A stretch of 64,000 nt of DNA from Solirubrobacterales bacterium (GTDB taxonomy: Bacteria > Actinomycetota > Thermoleophilia > Solirubrobacterales > 70-9), in contig JAJNAZ010000005.1 in the NCBI GenBank assembly GCA_021155855.1, positions 1-64,000 of the forward strand, written 5' to 3'. Under the pieces are notes generated by a model. That model was not told where the DNA came from and searched no databases. It worked only from the letters and a program-made list of their open reading frames with translations. Every line of letters begins with the position of its first letter. Position 1 is the stretch's first letter. Shown piece after piece: positions 34,653-44,618 of this stretch. The position numbers and the translations under genes were made by a program.

Positions 34653-36044
34653 TCAAGGCCTCGAGACGAGGCTCGTCTCCTGGCCGATCCGCGCCCGTAG
34701 CCTCGGCCGCCCATCCAGCTTGAGCTTGAGCTTGAACACCCCGCCGTCTTTTGCTTTGAGGGCGCTGACCTTGCTCCAGCCACCGCCGCTACCGCGCTCG
34801 ATCGTGAGCTTGCCCGAGGCCGGCGCCCTCCCCCAGGCGATCACCCGTCCGCGCTTGCGCCGGTCGAGCACGAACGGAAACCGAAACGCCTGCAGTGCCG
34901 GCTTCGGGGCGCCGTCGGCGAAGTAGAGGCCCGTGTTCAAGGGGAGGGTGGAATCGGCAACCTGGAGGATCATCGCCACGCTCGCGCCCTGGCGCCAGAT
35001 CTGGTACAGCGACTCCTGATACCAGCGCGCATGCTTGCGGAGCGGTACGCCGAGCTCGTCGGCCGGGGGATCGCTCTGCCACCAGAACTCGGTCGCCCAC
35101 AGAGGGTGGTTGCCACCCGTCCCAAGGGTCCGCTCGCGCTCGGCGGCGTGCAGCACCTTGCCGACGTTTCCGAGGTCGGCGATGCTCGCGTCGTCGGGGT
35201 GGATTGCACTACCGGTGGGGCCGCCGGCGCCGAGGTTGATCGGATGATGGGCGAGCGCGTCGAAATTGGGCTCAGGCTTGCAGCGCTTGCCCTCGAGCTT
35301 GCGCCGGCCCTTCAAGCACAGCACCTTGCGCCAGAATTGCAGCGGCCGCGAGCGGTGCCCTCCCGGGGGATCGCCGTACGGAGCGGTGCCGCCGGTGACG
35401 ACGAAGTTGTTCGGGCTGACCGACTTGATCCCGGCATAGGCTGCGTTGAGCATGCGGGTGTAGTGCTGCGGCGAGACGAGCTTTTTGCCCTCGTACTGGG
35501 GGGAGAGATAGTGGTCCAGGTTCGGCTCGTTCCAAATCTGGAAGCGGCGCACCCGCGGCAGGCCGGCGAACCCGCCGGAGTAGCGCTGCGCCAGGGCCCG
35601 GGCGAAGTCGCCGAGCTTGGTCGGATCGGGCTTCCAGGTCCCGGGGCGGACAAAAACCACAGGGCGATCCGGGCCCTCGGCCCACTCGGGCGCGTCGAAG
35701 ATCATCATCAGCACGTCGAGGCCACGCTGGTTGGCGGCGATCACGGCGGCGTCGAGCTCGGAGAAATCGTACGACGGATCGGTCGGGTCGGCCGGCGAGG
35801 CCGGCGGTGCGTCAGCGGCGATCTGCCGCCAGCGCGCCTGCAGGCGCACGATCCCGGCATTTGCCTCGACCGTGCGGTCGAACACCGACGCGCGCTCCTG
35901 CTCGGAGACGGCGAAGACGTAGTAATTGTCGCCGATACCGGTCGTCAGTCCGCGAGCCGCGCCGGCGGCGGTCGCGAGAGCGAGCGGGGCGAGCAGCGAG
36001 ATCGCCGCAGCGACCAGGATCTGGGTTCGAACGGATCTCAACAT
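34653..36044 (-). CDS. secreted clan-A-like glycoside hydrolase
   Basis: A 463-aa exported protein with a signal peptide in the first 30 residues. The (beta/alpha)8 barrel carries the acid/base motif IWNEPNLDHY (Glu about residue 172) and the nucleophile motif LWATEFWW (Glu about 318), as in GH5/GH39-type enzymes. A small beta domain of about 70 residues closes it. It is probably a polysaccharide-trimming or cell-surface glycosidase of this locus; the substrate is unknown. The decayed fragment at 18083-18274 looks like the end of a related protein. Confidence 0.83.
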   Translation of the reverse strand: MLRSVRTQILVAAAISLLAPLALATAAGAARGLTTGIGDNYYVFAVSEQERASVFDRTVEANAGIVRLQARWRQIAADAPPASPADPTDPSYDFSELDAAVIAANQRGLDVLMMIFDAPEWAEGPDRPVVFVRPGTWKPDPTKLGDFARALAQRYSGGFAGLPRVRRFQIWNEPNLDHYLSPQYEGKKLVSPQHYTRMLNAAYAGIKSVSPNNFVVTGGTAPYGDPPGGHRSRPLQFWRKVLCLKGRRKLEGKRCKPEPNFDALAHHPINLGAGGPTGSAIHPDDASIADLGNVGKVLHAAERERTLGTGGNHPLWATEFWWQSDPPADELGVPLRKHARWYQESLYQIWRQGASVAMILQVADSTLPLNTGLYFADGAPKPALQAFRFPFVLDRRKRGRVIAWGRAPASGKLTIERGSGGGWSKVSALKAKDGGVFKLKLKLDGRPRLRARIGQETSLVSRP

Positions 36045-36145
36045 CGAGATAACCCGGCGAGCGGCCCAAAGTCGCTGCCGCCCGCCGAGAAGTGGGTCCT
36101 GCCGCGGCAGAGGCTAGCAGCGACGGCGGGCAAGCACGGTGCGAA

Positions 36146-38278
36146 CTAAGCGACCGCGGTGACCCGCTCGGGGCCGCCGGTCTCCAGCGACCGCGCCGCG
36201 GCGAGCGTCGCCAGGGTCGAGAGCAGGTAGCGGTCGGGCGGCGGAGCCTCGGCCTCGCCCCTGAGCACCCCCGAGATCATCTCGAACTGGGCCGCGAAGC
36301 CCTTGTCCTGGGTGCGGCCGCCGAGCTGGCGTCGCTTGCGCCCGGTCCAGATCGAGCCACGCTTAAAGTCTTCGATCACGGCGTAGGCGCCTGGGGCGCT
36401 GGTTTCGAAGCGCTCTTTGCCGGGGCCGGCGGGGGCATCGGCAGCGTAGGCGACGGTGCCGGCGCTGCCGTCGGCGAACGCGATCTGGAGGCTGAAGTGG
36501 TCGGTGGCCGCCAGCGCCAGGGTCGGGTCGGAGCGAAACCCCGTGCACAGCACGCTGGCGGGATCGGCGCCGGTCTGGTCGCAGAGGAAGTCGATGAAGT
36601 GACAGCCCTCGCCCTTGAGTCGCCCGCCCCCGCGCTGGACGTCGTTGGTCCAATGCTCGGCCGACAGCGGACCGGCGTTGACCCGGTAGCTCATCAGCCT
36701 GGGCCCGCCGAGCTTTCGCAGCTCACGCGCCAGTGGCGCGTAGCGGCGGTTGAAGCCGACGAACAGATGCCCGCCGGTCCGCGCCAGCGCCCGCTCGATC
36801 GCCCCAACCTCCTCGAACTCGAGCGCCAGGGGCTTTTCGACGTAGACGCTGCGACCACGCTCGAGCGCCGCGACGACCAACTCGGCGTGTGAGTCATGCT
36901 GGGTGGCGATTGCGATCAGCTCGAGGTCGTCGTCGTCGAGCACAGCCTGCGCGCCCGCGGCGGCGGCTCCGAATCCGAATCGTTGCCGGGCGCTCTCGGC
37001 GCTTAGTCCCGAGGCAGAGGCTACGACCGCGGGCTCGAACCCCGCTTCGACGAGCCCCGGGATGATTTTCGCGGTCGCGAACGAGCCCGCTCCGATGAGG
37101 CCGAAGCGCGGCGGTCCGTCACCGCGGCGCGGGGGCGGCGCGGCCTCGGGCGTCGGGCGTTCGGCGGCGGGCGCTGGCGTCGCGGCCCGCGGGTAGGAGA
37201 GCACGATCGCCACCGGTCGCTCCGCCCGCAGCGCCTCGTAGGCGCGCTGCGCCTGGTCGAAGGCGAAGCGATGGCTGACCAGTGCGGCCGGGTCGAGCTT
37301 TCCCGCGGCGACGAGGCCGAGGAAGGCCTCCATGTTGCGTTGCTGTGTCCAGGGCACGTAGCCGGGCGGGTAATCGTGGCCGTGCAGCTCGTAGGCCGGG
37401 TCGTAGCGACCGGGCCCGTAGGAGCGCGAGAGGCGCAGGTCGAGCTCCTTGCGGTAGAAGGGACCGCGCGGGATCTCCATCCGCACTGCACCGACGACAA
37501 CCACCGGCGCCCGGTCGCGGGCCAGCTTGGCGGCGAGCTCGATCGGGTCGTTGGCGTCGGTCGAGGCGCAGATCAGGACCGCGTCGGCCGAGCCCTCGGC
37601 CGCGGCGAGCGGATCCTCGCGTACCCGCGCATCGGCCCCGGCCCGGCGCGCGAGCTCGGCCAGGTCGGAGTCGAGGTCGACGCCCTGGACGGTGCAGCCC
37701 GCCGCGAGCGCGATCCGGGTGACAAGCTGGCCGATCAGGCCGAGGCCGATCACGGCGACCATGGCGCCGACCTCGGCTCCGCTGCGGCGAAAGCCGTGAA
37801 GCGCGATCGCCCCGAGCGTGGCGAAGGCGGCGTCTTCGTCGCTGACGGCGTCGGGTACACGCGCGCAGAGAAGCTCCGGGACGACGTCGAGCTCGGCGTG
37901 GTTGGCGAAGCCGCCGCCGCCGATCGCGACCCGGTCTCCGGGGGCGATGCGGCTCACGCGCGAGTCGGCCTCGAGCACCGTGCCGGCGGCGCTGTAGCCG
38001 AGCGGACCGAGCTCGTCGAGGCGCCGGCGGACGAACTCGAAGGTCGAGCGCGGCCCCTCGGTGAGCACCCGGTCGAGGACCTGGCGCGCCTGCTCGGGAC
38101 GAGCCCGGGCCTTGGCGAGCAGGTTCTTCTGGGCCGCCTCCATCGTCGCGCGTTCGGTCCCGGCGCTGACCACCGAGGCCGCGACCCGCACCGAAACCTG
38201 TCCGGCGCCGGGGCGGGGATCGGGAACCTCCACCAGCTCCAGCGAACCATCCTTGAGCCTGCGCGCGATCTGTCGCAT
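36146..38278 (-). CDS. bi-domain oxidoreductase (zinc-type ADH fused to Gfo/Idh)
   Basis: A 710-aa fusion. Residues 1-345 are a medium-chain dehydrogenase (GYSAAGTVLEAD, nucleotide motif VIGLGLIGQLVTRIAL, about 180). A Pro/Ala-rich linker (about 348-375) follows, then a Gfo/Idh/MocA domain (FGLIGAGSFATAKIIPGL, VYVEKPLALEF, GEGCHFIDF). Such fusions recur in capsule and exopolysaccharide clusters, where a sugar or a polymer-linked residue is presumably oxidised and reduced in turn. The ATG shares a base with the upstream glycosyltransferase stop (TGATG at 38280-38276). Confidence 0.9.
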   Translation of the reverse strand: MRQIARRLKDGSLELVEVPDPRPGAGQVSVRVAASVVSAGTERATMEAAQKNLLAKARARPEQARQVLDRVLTEGPRSTFEFVRRRLDELGPLGYSAAGTVLEADSRVSRIAPGDRVAIGGGGFANHAELDVVPELLCARVPDAVSDEDAAFATLGAIALHGFRRSGAEVGAMVAVIGLGLIGQLVTRIALAAGCTVQGVDLDSDLAELARRAGADARVREDPLAAAEGSADAVLICASTDANDPIELAAKLARDRAPVVVVGAVRMEIPRGPFYRKELDLRLSRSYGPGRYDPAYELHGHDYPPGYVPWTQQRNMEAFLGLVAAGKLDPAALVSHRFAFDQAQRAYEALRAERPVAIVLSYPRAATPAPAAERPTPEAAPPPRRGDGPPRFGLIGAGSFATAKIIPGLVEAGFEPAVVASASGLSAESARQRFGFGAAAAGAQAVLDDDDLELIAIATQHDSHAELVVAALERGRSVYVEKPLALEFEEVGAIERALARTGGHLFVGFNRRYAPLARELRKLGGPRLMSYRVNAGPLSAEHWTNDVQRGGGRLKGEGCHFIDFLCDQTGADPASVLCTGFRSDPTLALAATDHFSLQIAFADGSAGTVAYAADAPAGPGKERFETSAPGAYAVIEDFKRGSIWTGRKRRQLGGRTQDKGFAAQFEMISGVLRGEAEAPPPDRYLLSTLATLAAARSLETGGPERVTAVA

Positions 38279-40689
38279 CAGCCGACTTTCGCAGGCGCGG
38301 CGCCGGGCAGGCGGATCGCCTCGCCCTCCGGCGCCGCCCGGGCCTCGTAGAGCATGCTGAGCGCGTCGAGCATCGGCGCCTGCACCCAGCGCACGTGCGG
38401 GATCGGGTTCACCCATCGCCGGTGGCGCTGAAAGACGAAGGCGCCGTCCCGACGCCGCATCCGGCGCACGGCGAATTCGTAGACCCGCGCCGCGGTTTGG
38501 AGGCGGGCGCGATCGAGCGCGGCGGCGAGCGTGAAGCTGCGGATCGCCTGGGCGACGTACTGCCCGTCGATCGGAAAGAGCGAATGGTCGAAGGCCTTCG
38601 CCGCCCCGTCGGCTGCGATCAGGTTGCGGGCGTAATAGTCGAGCCCGCGCCGGTGCGCGGCGCGCGCGCCGGAGAATCCGAGCGCGACCGCGCAGACCAA
38701 GAGGCCGTCGAGCACGTAGCCGGTATGCAGGCCGTCGACCCAGTCGCCGCGGGCGTCGCCCGCGTACGGCCAGGAGCCGTCGTCGCGCTGGTGCGCGACC
38801 GCGTAGGCGACGCCGGCTCGCGCCGCGCGCGCGAAGTCCTCGCGGCCGGTCGCCGGCTCCAGCGAGGCCAGCAGCGAGCAGGCGAGCAGGTTGGCGTTGT
38901 GGACCGGGGTCGAGTCCGTAGGCAGGTAGCCGAAGTAGGCGCCGATCTCGGCCGCTGTCTGCGGCACCTCGGCAAGGAGGAAGTCGCCGGCGCCCTGTGC
39001 CAGCTCGAGCGACTCAGCCGAGCCAGTGAGTGCGTGGGCGTCGAGCAGCGCGAGCCCGGCGAAACTCGTAGCGATCGTGTTCGGGGTGCCGGCGGCGTAG
39101 AAGAAGAAGCGGCTGCGCATGTCGAACGGATACCCCCACGCCGAGCCGGCGTGGCCGCTCGTTCGCAGCTCGCGCAGGGACCCGACCAGACGCTCGACTC
39201 GCGCCGCGCCCTCGTCGACCGACAGCACGCCCCCCCTCGCCATTCGCACGGTCGCCGAGAGCACGTGCGCGAGCGCCGCCGAGCTCGGCCGGGGGGCGAT
39301 CCCGAGCAGCGGGCGCGGATCGAGGGGTGACCGCTTCACCGCCTGGATCAGCGCTCGCCGAGCGAGCGCGCCCCGGGCGATGGCCGCAACCTTCGCGTTC
39401 AGGCCCTCGTAGGGATCGGAACCGATCCATTCCCGCGCTTCGCCCCAGGCGTCGAGCTCGGTCAGCGTGGTGCGTATCTGGACGGGATCGGCGCCCGGGG
39501 CGGTCGCGGTCGTCGGGGCCAAGTCCCGATAGAGCGCCAGCAGCTTGCGCTGTTCGAGCTCCCAGTTGTGCAGCTCCACGGCCTGACGGCGCGCCTCGGC
39601 GCGCCGCGCCTCGTATCCGTCCCCGGCCGCCCTGCGCACCGCCGCAGCGATGGAGCTCGGGTCCTCGGGGTCGAAGACCTCGCCAACCGGCGGTTCGCCG
39701 GCCCGGAGCACGCGGCGCACCTCCGGGAAGTCGCTGCCGGCGACCGGTAGTCCGCCCATCAGGTACTCGTACAGCTTGTTGGTGTCGCCGAGCACCGAGT
39801 TGGTGCTGATCGCCCGCAACGGCACCAACCCGACGGTGGCCGACGCGGCCGTCCCGATCAGCTGCCCAAACGGCAGCGGCTCGCGCAGGTGCACGCGCTC
39901 GGCCACATCGGCCTCGCTCGCCCATTCGCGCAGCTGGGCGAGGTCTGCCTCGCGGCCGAAGCCGACGATCACCAGGTCGAACTCCGGCAGCGAGGCGAGC
40001 GCACGGATCGTGGCCTCGAACGCGCGGGCGCGAGCGTAGACGCCGCCCTGGTAAAGCAACACGCGCCGGTTTTCGGCGACCCCGAGGCGACGCGGCTCGG
40101 CTTCCGCGAGCGCGGGGACGTTACGCAGCACGGTCACACGATCGAGTCGGTGGCGCTCCCGCAGCAAGGCCGCGCGCGACTCGTTCGTGGTGATCACCAC
40201 GTCGGCGCGGCGCGCGATCAGCCGCTCGGCCAGCCGCGCGCAGCGAGCGGTGAGGCGTTGGAGCGGGCTCGCGTCGCGAGCCGGCTCGCCGTAAAGCTCG
40301 TGTGCGTCATAGACGATCCGCGCCCCCCTGCTCCGGGCCGCAGCCACCGCCGCCGGCCCCGGATGGATGTTGTGGCAGTGATAGACGTCGGCCCGCGTTC
40401 GCAGCACCTGCCACCACAACCGCAGCAGGGCGCCGGCTCGGGTGCGCAACCGGGCGGCCACACCCACCGCGCCGCGGCTCCCAAACGGAATTTCGGTCAC
40501 CACGATCCCATCTCGCTCGCCGGTGGAAACGGACGCGGCGTCGTAGCTCATCCCGATCAAGCGCACGGACCAACCGGCCTCGGCGAGGCTGCGCGCTTGC
40601 TTCCACACGCGAGCGTCGAACGGCAGGTGTGAGACCACCGGCATGCAGCACGTGGGTCGAGGCCTGGCCATCGGCTGGGAATCGTTCAT
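38278..40689 (-). CDS. GT4 glycosyltransferase fused to an alpha/alpha-toroid domain
   Basis: An 803-aa fusion. Residues 1-390 are a GT-B glycosyltransferase (VSHLPFDARVWKQARSLAEA, VYHCHNIHPG, donor-site motif near GDTNKLYEYLMGGLPVAGSD). After a linker, residues about 440-800 hold repeated helix pairs with aromatic/Gly motifs (GYPFDMRSRFFFYAAGTPN, HNANLLACSLLASLEP, DDGSWPYAGDARGDWVDGLH), the pattern of (alpha/alpha)6 toroids seen in epimerases and lyases acting on uronic acid polymers. ATG 40689 overlaps the stop of the heparinase-like gene (ATGA). A coupled transferase plus polymer-modifying enzyme is likely. Confidence 0.82.
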   Translation of the reverse strand: MNDSQPMARPRPTCCMPVVSHLPFDARVWKQARSLAEAGWSVRLIGMSYDAASVSTGERDGIVVTEIPFGSRGAVGVAARLRTRAGALLRLWWQVLRTRADVYHCHNIHPGPAAVAAARSRGARIVYDAHELYGEPARDASPLQRLTARCARLAERLIARRADVVITTNESRAALLRERHRLDRVTVLRNVPALAEAEPRRLGVAENRRVLLYQGGVYARARAFEATIRALASLPEFDLVIVGFGREADLAQLREWASEADVAERVHLREPLPFGQLIGTAASATVGLVPLRAISTNSVLGDTNKLYEYLMGGLPVAGSDFPEVRRVLRAGEPPVGEVFDPEDPSSIAAAVRRAAGDGYEARRAEARRQAVELHNWELEQRKLLALYRDLAPTTATAPGADPVQIRTTLTELDAWGEAREWIGSDPYEGLNAKVAAIARGALARRALIQAVKRSPLDPRPLLGIAPRPSSAALAHVLSATVRMARGGVLSVDEGAARVERLVGSLRELRTSGHAGSAWGYPFDMRSRFFFYAAGTPNTIATSFAGLALLDAHALTGSAESLELAQGAGDFLLAEVPQTAAEIGAYFGYLPTDSTPVHNANLLACSLLASLEPATGREDFARAARAGVAYAVAHQRDDGSWPYAGDARGDWVDGLHTGYVLDGLLVCAVALGFSGARAAHRRGLDYYARNLIAADGAAKAFDHSLFPIDGQYVAQAIRSFTLAAALDRARLQTAARVYEFAVRRMRRRDGAFVFQRHRRWVNPIPHVRWVQAPMLDALSMLYEARAAPEGEAIRLPGAAPAKVG

Positions 40690-42758
40690 CGGGCGTTCGG
40701 TTTGAAGGTGTGGGAGAGCACGAGCGGCAGCCGACCCGACAAGCGTGCGACCAGGACCGGCGCCCGCAGCCGCACACCGTAGCTCGGAGACACCCACCCC
40801 TCTTCGAGGGAAACCGACATCTCCTCGCCGTCGAACTGGATCGCGCCACCGCCGGGGCAAAGCTCGGCTCGGTTGCCCTGCAGGTGTGGGTCGATTCCGG
40901 AGGCGAGGTGGATCCGGCACTCGGCGCTCGCCTCACCGCTGCCGCTGAGCTCGTCGACCACGCGCAGCTCGCCGCTCACACGGTCGAGGTCGAAGCGGCG
41001 CTCGTGATCGATCCGCGACCCAAGTCGCCGGTAGCCATCGTGGCCGGCGATCAGGATCGTGCGGTCGTCCGAGTCGCGCCACCGAGACACCCGCGGCGTC
41101 GCAACCTGGGGCAGCCGGAAGAGTTGGCCCGGAGGAATCGGATTCTGCTCGGAGCCATCGACGTTCACGGTGTTGTGCGCCGCCGTGGATCGAAACTCAT
41201 CGCGGGCTCGCGGGTCGGCGGTATAGACGTAGGTGCCGGGATCGACGACCACAACCCGCCCCCGCCAGAGCTCGTAGGAGAGCAGGTCGTTGTGGGCGTG
41301 CCCCCCGTTGCCGTTCTGACCGACGTCACCACAACGCATGACCACATGCGTGCCGCCGCCGGCGAGCACATAGATCCCGCCGGCCGAGAAGGCGGCGCTG
41401 CGGGGCGGGGGCGCGGCGGGCGCCGAGCCGGCCGCCGACCAGGCGTCGAGACCGAAGTTCCAGGCGACTTCGGCGTCGGGGAGGCCCTCTTTCGGGCGCG
41501 GGGTGGCCAGCAGGCCGGCGCCCGCCCAGAGCAAGTGATCATGGCCGAGGCCGCACGCCGGGCCCGCCGGTAAGACCCTGCCGTCGTCGGCGTCGCCGAA
41601 CGCCGGGATGCGACCGTCGGGCTGGCGAACGGCGAGGGAGACCGCGAGCATTCGCCGCAGCTGCTGTTCGTACGCGGCCGAGAGCGGCCGGCCGCGCACC
41701 GAGCAGACCCACCAGGCGATCAGGAAGATCTCCAGCGCCAGTCCGTGATAGCCGAGCGAGGCCTCGAAGCCGACCCCGTCGGAGAGCACCTGGCGGTGGA
41801 TCTCGCGCTCGAACGCCCTGCGGGCGCGCCGCTCCCACCGCTTCGCCGCGGGATCGCCGACGAGCACGGCGCCGAGCACGAGCAGCCCGAGCACGTCGGA
41901 GAGGAAGTGGTTGCTGCGCAGCTGCGGTGTTCCCTCGAGGTTGGCCGCTATGTGGCGGCCGTGGACCTGCAGGCTTCGGACCGCCTCCCCGGCGAGATTG
42001 GCATCGAGCCGGCCGGTATCACCGATCGCGCTCAAAGCCCACGCCCAGTTGGTCGCCCGCAGGGCGACCTCCATCGGGTTCACCCAGTTGACGCCGATCC
42101 CTGGCGGATTCGCCTCGATCCACGAGCCGATCTGACTCGCGAACTGATCGAGGTAGCGGTGGTCGCCGAACAGGGCCGCGGCGCGGCCAAGGGCGAGCAG
42201 CTGGTGGCCGCGGCTCAGCTCCCACGCGACCTTCGGGTCGCCGCTGTCTTCGAAGCTGACCGGCTTGATGTCCTGGTAGAAAGCCCGCGGCCAGGCCACG
42301 CCGCTTTTGAAGTCGCGGTGCCAGTCGATCTGCGGCCCAAGCGAGGTCGGACCCGACCCGAGCAGGTCGAACTCATGGGCGATCGCCCGCTCGGCCTCGG
42401 CGCGGACGGTGGCGGCGGCGGCGGCGAGCGCGGGCGGAAGATCGGCGGCGGCAGGTGGAGACACCGGCAGTCCGTCAAAGGACGCGTGAGCGCGGGGGCG
42501 CACAACAAACCGTCCGTAGGCCTTCCTCAGCCCGCGCGCTCGAGCCCTCTGTATGACCCGGTGTGCGATGTGATTGATCAGGTAACCGGGGTTCGCGCGG
42601 ATCCGGGCGAGATGCTGGCGGAGGTCTCGGGCGGCCACGGGGTGGTTCAGTGCAGCTCTATGAGCCTCGACCCATTCAGCTGAGCCGGATCGCTCTGGCG
42701 ACGACGCGCCACTCCACCGCGGCGGCGAATACCGTCCCCATCCACCGGGCATAGGCAT
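40686..42758 (-). CDS. heparinase II/III-like polysaccharide lyase
   Basis: Up to 690 aa. An N-terminal (alpha/alpha) toroid (about 60-400) carries NWVNPMEVALRATNWAWAL and LRSNHFLSDVLGL, and the heparinase II/III beta-sandwich domain includes NGNGGHAHNDLLSYELW and ATP-independent catalytic His/Tyr candidates in FRSTAAHNTVNVDG. No signal peptide is visible, so it may act on a lipid-linked or cytoplasmic intermediate. The start is uncertain: ATG 42758 gives extra low-complexity residues, while GTG 42638 gives a 650-aa form that fits the family better. It heads the operon with the GT-toroid fusion and bi-domain oxidoreductase. Confidence 0.82.
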   Translation of the reverse strand: MPMPGGWGRYSPPRWSGASSPERSGSAEWVEAHRAALNHPVAARDLRQHLARIRANPGYLINHIAHRVIQRARARGLRKAYGRFVVRPRAHASFDGLPVSPPAAADLPPALAAAAATVRAEAERAIAHEFDLLGSGPTSLGPQIDWHRDFKSGVAWPRAFYQDIKPVSFEDSGDPKVAWELSRGHQLLALGRAAALFGDHRYLDQFASQIGSWIEANPPGIGVNWVNPMEVALRATNWAWALSAIGDTGRLDANLAGEAVRSLQVHGRHIAANLEGTPQLRSNHFLSDVLGLLVLGAVLVGDPAAKRWERRARRAFEREIHRQVLSDGVGFEASLGYHGLALEIFLIAWWVCSVRGRPLSAAYEQQLRRMLAVSLAVRQPDGRIPAFGDADDGRVLPAGPACGLGHDHLLWAGAGLLATPRPKEGLPDAEVAWNFGLDAWSAAGSAPAAPPPRSAAFSAGGIYVLAGGGTHVVMRCGDVGQNGNGGHAHNDLLSYELWRGRVVVVDPGTYVYTADPRARDEFRSTAAHNTVNVDGSEQNPIPPGQLFRLPQVATPRVSRWRDSDDRTILIAGHDGYRRLGSRIDHERRFDLDRVSGELRVVDELSGSGEASAECRIHLASGIDPHLQGNRAELCPGGGAIQFDGEEMSVSLEEGWVSPSYGVRLRAPVLVARLSGRLPLVLSHTFKPNAR

Positions 42759-42867
42759 GACGATCCTCGACCATATGCGCGCTCGATCCCGGCTCGCCGG
42801 GGTCCGGCCGGATCAGCCGTCCATTGTTCGATAGCCGCCCGCCTAAGATCAGGCTCGAACCGCTCAA

Positions 42868-44529
42868 TTGCAATCCCTCTGCAGAAACTCCGTACCCGGC
42901 GCGAGGGTACCGATCACGCCCTGCACCGAGGCCGGGAGCCACGGGTGGCTGCTGATCGCCGCCAGCGCTCGCGGTGCGGCAGAGCGATTCGCCGCCCAGC
43001 ACGGCCTGCTCTCACCGATGATCGTCGACCGCTACGAGCTCGCTGGCAATCCGGTCGCCTTCGCGCGCGCCTGCCGGAGCCCCGCGATCGAGCATGTGGC
43101 CGTGCACAGCCTCGATTGGGAGCGCGAGATGATGCCGCAGCTCTACGCCGCCGCCTTGCTCAGCGCCGCGGGCCGGTCCCGATGGCTCGTCGACGAGCGC
43201 GCGGACACGATCAGGCGAGTCTCGGTGCGCCGCCTCGCCGCGGCGAGCGCGGCGGCGCCCGCCCTCGTCGGCGGGTCGTTGGCCCGAGGGTTGGCGGACG
43301 CCATTCGCTTCATCTGCCGGTCGCAGGCCGGGCGCAGCGACCGCGTCGATCGCCGGGACACGATGCTGGCGATCTGGGCCGGCGACGTGGGTGCAAGCGT
43401 AGGTGGCGCCGTCACCCACATAAGCGGCGTCCTGGGCGGCGTCCGGCGCCGCGGGCTGCGCATCGGGCTGGTCACAAGCGCGCAGCCGCCACCGCAAGTC
43501 ACTGACAGCGTCGACGACCTGGAGATCGCACCCCCGGAACCGTCCGGAGCAAGGTTCACCCCCGAGCTGGCGAGGCTCGCCAGCAACCGCACGATGATGA
43601 GCGCGGCCGACCGACTCGTGTCGAGGTTGGGCTCGCCCGGCATCGTCTATCAGCGCCATGCCGCCCTACGCATGGTTGGGGTAGACCTCGCTGAGCGCTA
43701 TCGCGCGCCGCTGGTTCTGGAATGGAACGGGTCGGCGAGCTGGGCCTTCGCGCACTGGTCGCACGGGGCGAAGCTGCTGAAGGGCCCGACAGGGTCGTTG
43801 ATCGCCGCCATCGAGCAACGGGTCGTGGCCTCGGCGGACCTGGTCGCCGCCGTGTCCAGGCAGGCCGGCGATATGGCGTTGCACGCGGGCGCGGACCCCG
43901 CTCGGGTAATCACGAGCCCGAACGCGGTCGATCTCGAGGCGGTTGATTCCGCGCTCGCCGGACACACCGCTCCAGCGCGTGACCACCCGCTGGTCGGCTG
44001 GATCGGCAGCTTTGGAAGCTGGCACGGAGCGGAAGTACTGGTGCGGGCAGTTCCACATCTGCCCTCCGCGACCCGCGTGCTGATGGTCGGCGAAGGCCGA
44101 GGGCGTCCTGCTTGCGAGCGGCTAGCAGCCGAGCTCGGTGTCCTCGACCGGGTGACCTGGACCGGAAGAACCCCGCACGACGAAGCAATTCGGCTGCTCG
44201 CCGATTGTGACGTTCTCACCGCCCCCAACATCGAGCTGACTGGCGGCGAGCCGTTCTTCGGCTCGCCCACGAAGCTGTTCGAGTACATGGCGCTTGCGCG
44301 GCCGATCGTTGCCAGCGAGCTCGGGCAAATCGGGGAGGTGCTGGAGCACGGTCGCACTTGTCTCCTCGTCACCCCGGGCGACGAACGCGAACTCGGCGAG
44401 GCTGTCTCGGCGCTTCTCGCCGACCCCGAACGCGGCCGCAAACTGGGCCGCGAGGCGAGACGCCAAGCCGAGGCATCGCACACCTGGGAGCACCGCGCCA
44501 CCACGATCCTCGAGGCGCTGGAGGGCTGA
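42868..44529 (+). CDS. glycosyltransferase family 4-like protein with extra N-terminal domain
   Basis: About 553 aa. The N-terminal domain (20-160) includes VAVHSLDWEREMMPQLYAAA and LVDERADTIRRV, a region found ahead of some actinobacterial glycosyltransferases and of unknown role. The GT-B part (170-553) carries VGWIGSFGSWHGAEVLVRAV and the donor-binding motif SPTKLFEYMALARPIVAS. The start is a TTG (42868) with no clear ribosome binding site and could lie further in. It is divergent from the heparinase-like operon and followed by the flippase. Confidence 0.8.
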   Translation: MQSLCRNSVPGARVPITPCTEAGSHGWLLIAASARGAAERFAAQHGLLSPMIVDRYELAGNPVAFARACRSPAIEHVAVHSLDWEREMMPQLYAAALLSAAGRSRWLVDERADTIRRVSVRRLAAASAAAPALVGGSLARGLADAIRFICRSQAGRSDRVDRRDTMLAIWAGDVGASVGGAVTHISGVLGGVRRRGLRIGLVTSAQPPPQVTDSVDDLEIAPPEPSGARFTPELARLASNRTMMSAADRLVSRLGSPGIVYQRHAALRMVGVDLAERYRAPLVLEWNGSASWAFAHWSHGAKLLKGPTGSLIAAIEQRVVASADLVAAVSRQAGDMALHAGADPARVITSPNAVDLEAVDSALAGHTAPARDHPLVGWIGSFGSWHGAEVLVRAVPHLPSATRVLMVGEGRGRPACERLAAELGVLDRVTWTGRTPHDEAIRLLADCDVLTAPNIELTGGEPFFGSPTKLFEYMALARPIVASELGQIGEVLEHGRTCLLVTPGDERELGEAVSALLADPERGRKLGREARRQAEASHTWEHRATTILEALEG

Positions 44530-44618
44530 CCGCTGCCGCGGGATCGCCGGTGGGCGGGAGGTGGCTGACGTTCCATGAGACCTACGCCCTTTGACGTGGT
44601 CCTGGCGAGCGGAGCGGA

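Noticed and set aside
42676-43002. 108-codon frame between the heparinase-like and glycosyltransferase genes
   Set aside because: It overlaps both real genes and has no recognisable sequence feature.
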